Shown here: in pieces, positions 24,683 through 29,201 of the stretch
Layout: every line of letters begins with the position of its first letter
Numbering within the stretch: position 1 is the stretch's first letter
Origin: Deltaproteobacteria bacterium UBA2221
Lineage (GTDB): Bacteria > Desulfobacterota > Syntrophorhabdia > Syntrophorhabdales > WCHB1-27
Length of the DNA: 29,201 bases
NCBI GenBank assembly: GCA_002328485.1
Contig: DCUF01000042.1
Location: forward strand, 1-29,201
Direction of reading: 5' to 3'
Made by a program: the position numbers and the translations under genes
Notes under the pieces: generated by a model
What the model was told of the DNA's origin: nothing
What the model saw: the letters and a program-made list of their open reading frames with translations, nothing else
The model's database searches: none

Positions 24683-27607
24683 ATGATGAAAAAAGGTATG
24701 CTAACGCGCATCGCGGCCATACTGCTCGCCGTTTGGTCAGTACCTTTACTGTATCTTATCAGCAGGTACAGCTACAACCTGTTTCACAGTTTGGCCGATG
24801 GCCTCAGCATCGTCATTGCTGCGTGTGCTTTTGTGGTCGTCTGGAATTCACGACGTAATGTAGACAACCACTATTTTACGTACCTGGGCATCTCCCTCCT
24901 CTTCTTCGCCTTCCTTGATCTGATACATATGCTGGGTAACAAAAACATGGGTGTATTCCCTGGATACGGAAATCTGGGGCCCACATTCTATATAGCCGGC
25001 AGATATGTGCTAAGCCTCTCATTGCTCATCGCCCCGTTCTTTATCAACCGCAGGCTCAATGCGTTCCTCATGTTTGTTTCCTATTCATTGGCGACCTTAT
25101 TGATCCTTCTCTCAGTTTTCTACTGGAAGGTGTTTCCGGCCTGCATTATCGAGGGAGTGGGGCTTACACCTTTCAAAATCGTGAGCGACTATGTCATCTG
25201 CGTGATCCTCCTCGTGGCGGCGGGACTCCTGTTCGTGAACCGCCAGTCCTTCGATCCGAGGGTTCTAAGAGTCCTTATCTTTTCGATCATTCTTTCGATT
25301 GCCACGGGCCTGATGTTCACCCTCTACACCGATCCGTTCGGTGTCACCAACATGATCGGCCACCTGTTTCAGATAGCCTCCTTCTACCTCATATATGTGG
25401 CAGTCATCGAGACGAGCATAACCAAGCCCCAGGAGATTCTGTTCCGTAAGCTGAAGCAGCACGAGGAGAAACTGATCGACAACGTACTTCAACTGGACCG
25501 TGCTAACGCTGTGCTGCAACAAGAAATTGCAGAGCGAAAACAGGCCGAGAAGGCACTCCATGAGAGTGAACAACGCTGGGCAACCACCCTTGCAAGCATC
25601 GGCGACGCGGTCATTGCCACCGATGTCGAAGGGCGAATCACGTTCATGAACCCCGTTGCCGAAACAGTGACGGGCTGGAGGCTCGATCAGGCCGTCTCAA
25701 GACCTGTGGGAGAGGTTTTCAGCATCATAGGCGAAGAGACCCGTGCTGCAGTCGATTGCCCGGTCGCCAAGGTGCTCCGGGAAGGCGCCGTCGTGGGTCT
25801 CGCCAACCACACAATCCTGGTTCGAAAGGACGGAACAGAGGTCCCCATCGATGACAGCGGCGCGCCGATTCGGAACGCAGTGGGTAATATCGTCGGGGTT
25901 GTGCTCGCGTTCAGGGACATCACGGAACGTAAAGCGGCAGAGGAGGTCCTCAGACGCACACTGGTCGAGGCGGAAGAAAGGCTGCGGCTCCTGCAGAGCG
26001 TTATGGAGCAGGTGCCAACCGGTATTACCATCGCCGATGCGCCAGACATGAAAATCAGGATGGTAAGCCGGTACGGAGAGGAGATTCTCGGCGGTTCCCA
26101 CCACGGAATGACCGCAGAGCAGGTGGCACACCGATGGAGGGTTCTTGCCGCCGATGGCGCCACGCCTCTCGGCGAAGAAGAGCTGCCATTAGTGCGTGCC
26201 ATAAGATACGGCGATATCGTCAGCGATGCAGAATTGGTTCAGGAAACCGAGCAAGGAGAACAGTTGTCACTTCTTTGTAATGCATCACCTATCAGAGACA
26301 GCGCAGGCAACATTACAGGTGGCATCGTCGCCTGGCTCGATATCACCCGGCGAAAGCAGGCAGAAGAGGCGCTGCGCCACGCCCACGACGAACTGGAGGT
26401 GAAGATTCAGAAACGGACCGAGGAGTTGCGTGCTGCCTATGAAAGGTTAAAACAAGAGACCAGGGAGCGCGAACAGGCGGAAAGCCAGATGCGGCAGGCC
26501 CAAAAGATGGAGGCCCTCGGGATTCTCGCAGGAGGGATCGCTCATGACTTCAACAACATCCTTGCCGCTATCATCGGCTTCAGCGAGCTGGCCCGCGACC
26601 GTACGGTCGCGGGGGCCCGAGAGCAGCGCTACCTCGAGAGGGTGCTGCAGGCGGGTCTTCGAGGGCGCGAACTGGTCAAGCATATGCTCACATTCAGCCG
26701 GCAGACCGAGCAGGAGAAGAAGCCTCTTCAACTGAGCAGCATCATCAAGGAGACCGTTAAACTGCTGAGGGCTTCGTTGCCTTCCACACTGGGCATCAAC
26801 TTCTCGGTAAAAAGCGAATCAGGGGTGATACTTGGTGATCCTGTGCAGATTCAGCAGGTGGTTATGAATCTTGTCACGAACGGCGCATATGCCATGAGGG
26901 AGAAGGGTGGTATCCTCGATATGGAGCTAAGCGACTTCACAAACGGCGGTACCCAGGGGATGGAGCCAGGTCTTTATATGAAGTTGGTCGTTAGAGATAC
27001 AGGCTCGGGTATCGCGACCGACGTGATAGAGAAGATTTACGACCCCTTCTTTACCACAAAGCCGCCGGGAGAAGGCACCGGGCTCGGGCTATCTGTTGTC
27101 ATGGGGATCGTGAAACAGGCCAATGGATATATCACCGTAGAAAGCAAAGTGGGCAAAGGATCGACCTTCACGGTTTACTTTCCGAAAATCAAGGAAGAGT
27201 GGGCGGCTGAGCTGACGGGATGTGAGGATATGCCCATGGGGCATGAGAAGATTCTCTTTGTTGACGACGAAGAGGCTCTTGTGGAGATGGGCGTTGATAT
27301 CCTTGGTGAACTCGGATATGAAGTAACAGGTAAGACGGGCAGCAGGGAGGCTTTGGCTCTTTTTCGGCTCGACCCGACTCGTTTCGACATGGTCATTACG
27401 GACATGACCATGCCGGGCATGACTGGCATTCAGTTGGCCTCAGAGCTTCTCGCCATTCGACCTGACACGCCCATTATCCTTACCACGGGCTTTAGCCACA
27501 TGGTCACCGAGGAATCGGCAAGGGCCGTCGGGGCACGAGGTTTTGTCGTCAAACCGGTCACGAAGGGGGAGATGGCAAAAACCGTGAGAAAGGTACTGGA
27601 CGGGTAA
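24683..27607 (+). CDS. Membrane hybrid sensor histidine kinase: MASE3, two PAS, HisKA, HATPase, receiver
   Basis: 974 aa. The N-terminal 245 residues are a multi-helix membrane domain of the MASE3 type, recognised by FHSLADGLSIVIAACAFVVV cut at its core FHSLADGLS, then FFAFLDLIHMLGNKNMG and GRYVLSLSLLIAPFF. A coiled coil (~250-300) leads to PAS 1 (about 298-413) and PAS 2 (about 432-555), then a second coiled coil. HisKA has His621 in GGIAHDFNNILAAIIGFSEL; HATPase (~715-834) has N729/N733, RDTGSGI and GTGLGL; the receiver (~855-972) has DDEE, Asp907 in VITDMTMPGMTG and Lys957. Its catalytic half is related to the two preceding kinases but more diverged. The ligand of MASE3 is unknown. ATG at 24683 or the adjacent 24686 is equally possible; the ribosome site is weak (GGGG). 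Confidence 0.93.
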   Translation: MMKKGMLTRIAAILLAVWSVPLLYLISRYSYNLFHSLADGLSIVIAACAFVVVWNSRRNVDNHYFTYLGISLLFFAFLDLIHMLGNKNMGVFPGYGNLGPTFYIAGRYVLSLSLLIAPFFINRRLNAFLMFVSYSLATLLILLSVFYWKVFPACIIEGVGLTPFKIVSDYVICVILLVAAGLLFVNRQSFDPRVLRVLIFSIILSIATGLMFTLYTDPFGVTNMIGHLFQIASFYLIYVAVIETSITKPQEILFRKLKQHEEKLIDNVLQLDRANAVLQQEIAERKQAEKALHESEQRWATTLASIGDAVIATDVEGRITFMNPVAETVTGWRLDQAVSRPVGEVFSIIGEETRAAVDCPVAKVLREGAVVGLANHTILVRKDGTEVPIDDSGAPIRNAVGNIVGVVLAFRDITERKAAEEVLRRTLVEAEERLRLLQSVMEQVPTGITIADAPDMKIRMVSRYGEEILGGSHHGMTAEQVAHRWRVLAADGATPLGEEELPLVRAIRYGDIVSDAELVQETEQGEQLSLLCNASPIRDSAGNITGGIVAWLDITRRKQAEEALRHAHDELEVKIQKRTEELRAAYERLKQETREREQAESQMRQAQKMEALGILAGGIAHDFNNILAAIIGFSELARDRTVAGAREQRYLERVLQAGLRGRELVKHMLTFSRQTEQEKKPLQLSSIIKETVKLLRASLPSTLGINFSVKSESGVILGDPVQIQQVVMNLVTNGAYAMREKGGILDMELSDFTNGGTQGMEPGLYMKLVVRDTGSGIATDVIEKIYDPFFTTKPPGEGTGLGLSVVMGIVKQANGYITVESKVGKGSTFTVYFPKIKEEWAAELTGCEDMPMGHEKILFVDDEEALVEMGVDILGELGYEVTGKTGSREALALFRLDPTRFDMVITDMTMPGMTGIQLASELLAIRPDTPIILTTGFSHMVTEESARAVGARGFVVKPVTKGEMAKTVRKVLDG

Positions 27608-27870
27608 GCAAAACAGCGGGATTTGAGCGGTAGTCTCGGCCCCTCTCAGCCCGTTGCAGACAATGGACCGAAGGGGAAGGGGGCACCGATTATGAGAACC
27701 CGCCCATCGCCTGCGGAGGAAGATGCGCGAACCAAAGGCTTCGTGCTGCATGGTTGTGCTCCACGGGACGCATTGCTCGATAATGACTGCGTTCAAAATG
27801 TCGGCATCGGTTGGGCACCTTTTGATTGGCCGTTTTTGTGGGCCTTAACTATCACAATGGAGCTTTGAAC

Positions 27871-29181
27871 ATGGCTAAAGATCTAGGCGAATTTCTTGAT
27901 GAGCTGGAAGGGGCGCAAGGCGTTATTCGGGTGAAAGACGAGCTTTCCCCCCAATTTGAGGTATCTGCGGCAATAAAAATGATAAAGAACAAACACGACA
28001 AGGCTATTTTGTTCGAGCGGGTCCGGGGATATGACGTGCCGGTGGTTGCCAATCTATTGGGGAGCAAGAACAGATTGGCCATGGCCCTGGGCGTCAGGGA
28101 AGACGACTACGAGACCGCCTACCTCGAAAGAAAGGACAGGGTCATCAAGACCGAGCTCGAGGAGAACGATTTGCCGGGTGAGGTCTCGATCGACAGGGAC
28201 GTCGACATTCTGAAAGCGATGCCGGTGCTAACGCACAGCGAGAAAGATGTGGGACCCTATCTTTCTTCCTCATTCACCGTGGCGAGAGACCCGGAGACGG
28301 GGCTGCTGGGGATGGGTCTGCACCGCATTCAGGTGAGGAGCAAGGATGAAATCAACATATGGCTTCTGTCTCCTCCTCTATCTGACTTTTTGCAGAAAGC
28401 AGAGGCGATGAACCGGCCACTGGAGGTGGCCGTGGTCAATGGGGTGCACCCCGCCGTTTTGATGGCCTCTGTCATAAAGGTCCCGACCGGCGTCAACAAG
28501 TTCGAGATGGCGGGTGGTTTGATGCAAAGGCCTTTGGAAATGATCAAATGCAAAACGGTGAATCTGGAAGTACCGGCCGGTGCCGAGTTTGTCCTGGAAG
28601 GCAGGATACTCAGTCACAAAAAGAAAAAAGACGGGCCTTTCGGGGAGTCTTCGGGCTTCTACGTCATGACGGAGAGCCCTGTGGCGAAGATACATCTGAT
28701 CAGGCACCGCAAGAACCCAATCTATCAGGCACTGCTGCCTTTTGGCGGCGAGGATCTGACACTCTTGAATTTCATGACCGGCATCGAGTTGAAAAGGGAT
28801 GTCCAAAAGAAATTCCCTTTCATCAAAGACGTGCTTCTCAAGGGCCTCAATTACATGGTCGTCGTCCGGATGGAAAAAACGGCCGATGACCAGGCGCGGC
28901 AAGTTGCCGAAGATTTACTAAAAAGCCCGTACATCAAAATCGTCGTGACCGTGGACGAGGATATCGATCTCGCCTCCCAACAGGAGATTTTATGGGCCGT
29001 ATGCACCCGGCTGCGCATGGAGACGGGGGTTCACGTTATCGAGAACATGCCCGGCCACCCGATCATCGATCCTTCTCAAGGAGGGTATTTCCTGACTTCC
29101 AAGCTTCTGCTCGACGCTACCATGCCTCTGGAGAGCAGGAGCTGCTTCGAGAAGATTGATGTTCCCGCAGCGGTCATGTGA
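27871..29181 (+). CDS. UbiD-family prenylated-FMN-dependent decarboxylase
   Basis: 436 aa from the ATG at 27871, chosen over an upstream in-frame ATG at 27826 because GGAG lies 8 nt before it and homologues start near here. UbiD enzymes (de)carboxylate aromatic or unsaturated acids with prenylated FMN. Family landmarks: FERVRGYDVPVVANLLGSKN cut at its core RGYDVPVVAN, ARDPETGLLGMGLHRIQV (Arg152), FEMAGGLMQRPLEMI, VPAGAEFVLEGRI and DGPFGESSGFY (254-264). Aligned to Aspergillus Fdc1, the R173/E277/E282 triad is R152/D254/E259, so one Glu is Asp. No UbiX-like prenyltransferase is in the window. In anaerobes such proteins can serve phenol or benzoate degradation; the substrate here is unknown. 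The gap before it (263 nt) shows no clear promoter. Confidence 0.92.
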   Translation: MAKDLGEFLDELEGAQGVIRVKDELSPQFEVSAAIKMIKNKHDKAILFERVRGYDVPVVANLLGSKNRLAMALGVREDDYETAYLERKDRVIKTELEENDLPGEVSIDRDVDILKAMPVLTHSEKDVGPYLSSSFTVARDPETGLLGMGLHRIQVRSKDEINIWLLSPPLSDFLQKAEAMNRPLEVAVVNGVHPAVLMASVIKVPTGVNKFEMAGGLMQRPLEMIKCKTVNLEVPAGAEFVLEGRILSHKKKKDGPFGESSGFYVMTESPVAKIHLIRHRKNPIYQALLPFGGEDLTLLNFMTGIELKRDVQKKFPFIKDVLLKGLNYMVVVRMEKTADDQARQVAEDLLKSPYIKIVVTVDEDIDLASQQEILWAVCTRLRMETGVHVIENMPGHPIIDPSQGGYFLTSKLLLDATMPLESRSCFEKIDVPAAVM

Positions 29182-29201
29182 TTTTTCAAGATACGTGACC
29201 C

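Noticed and set aside
27623..27868. An 81-codon frame just before the UbiD gene
   Set aside because: No Shine-Dalgarno, low-complexity composition and no recognisable motif.

Overview
The window reads as chromosomal DNA of a GC-rich anaerobic bacterium, probably from the former Deltaproteobacteria (Desulfobacterota) or a neighbouring lineage. This is inferred from the gene mix: tandem PAS/MASE3 hybrid histidine kinases, a LarA-family racemase, a cofactor-type UbiD decarboxylase, a short QueG-like iron-sulfur protein and DUF763. No rRNA or tRNA gene is present, so the taxonomy is only a suggestion. No phage, transposase or CRISPR array was seen.

Layout. (1) 1-4509, minus strand: mnmG, a short QueG-like 4Fe-4S protein, carA and the 5' part of carB (cut by the window edge), all in one direction. 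Their intergenic gaps carry 7-nt-period repeats. (2) 4743-11336, plus strand: a cell-envelope sugar block with two ArnT-like GT39 membrane glycosyltransferases, a stand-alone ArnA-type UDP-glucuronate decarboxylase, and an OmpR-type response regulator overlapping a small HAMP histidine kinase. (3) 11460-16923, plus strand: housekeeping and RNA-related genes: an 84-aa EF-Tu domain-2-like protein, DUF763, a Nudix CoA pyrophosphatase, a PhoU-like helical protein, a CCA/poly(A) polymerase family nucleotidyltransferase, and an NYN nuclease with OST-HTH (LOTUS) domains under its own promoter. (4) 17104-18851: a LarA-type racemase convergent with a YkvA/DUF1232 membrane protein. (5) 19154-27607, plus strand: three consecutive hybrid sensor kinases with nearly interchangeable HisKA-HATPase-receiver ends and different sensor ends (GAF+3 PAS; 2 PAS; MASE3+2 PAS). 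(6) 27871-29181: a UbiD-family decarboxylase.

Most notable: the 41-codon ORF at 22404-22529. It sits behind a perfect TTGACA-17-TATAAT promoter, has its own good Shine-Dalgarno, and stops 5 nt before a kinase gene that has no Shine-Dalgarno of its own. Between the second and third kinases lies an eroded copy of the LarA C-terminal coding end. It suggests that the larA-kinase region arose by duplication. The first kinase has an unusual Cys/His cluster in its GAF domain. The envelope block looks like a reduced arn (lipid A pentose) system without arnB, arnC or arnD in the window. Three intergenic gaps carry short-period repeats (7, 9 and 16 nt), two of them arranged as long imperfect inverted repeats.
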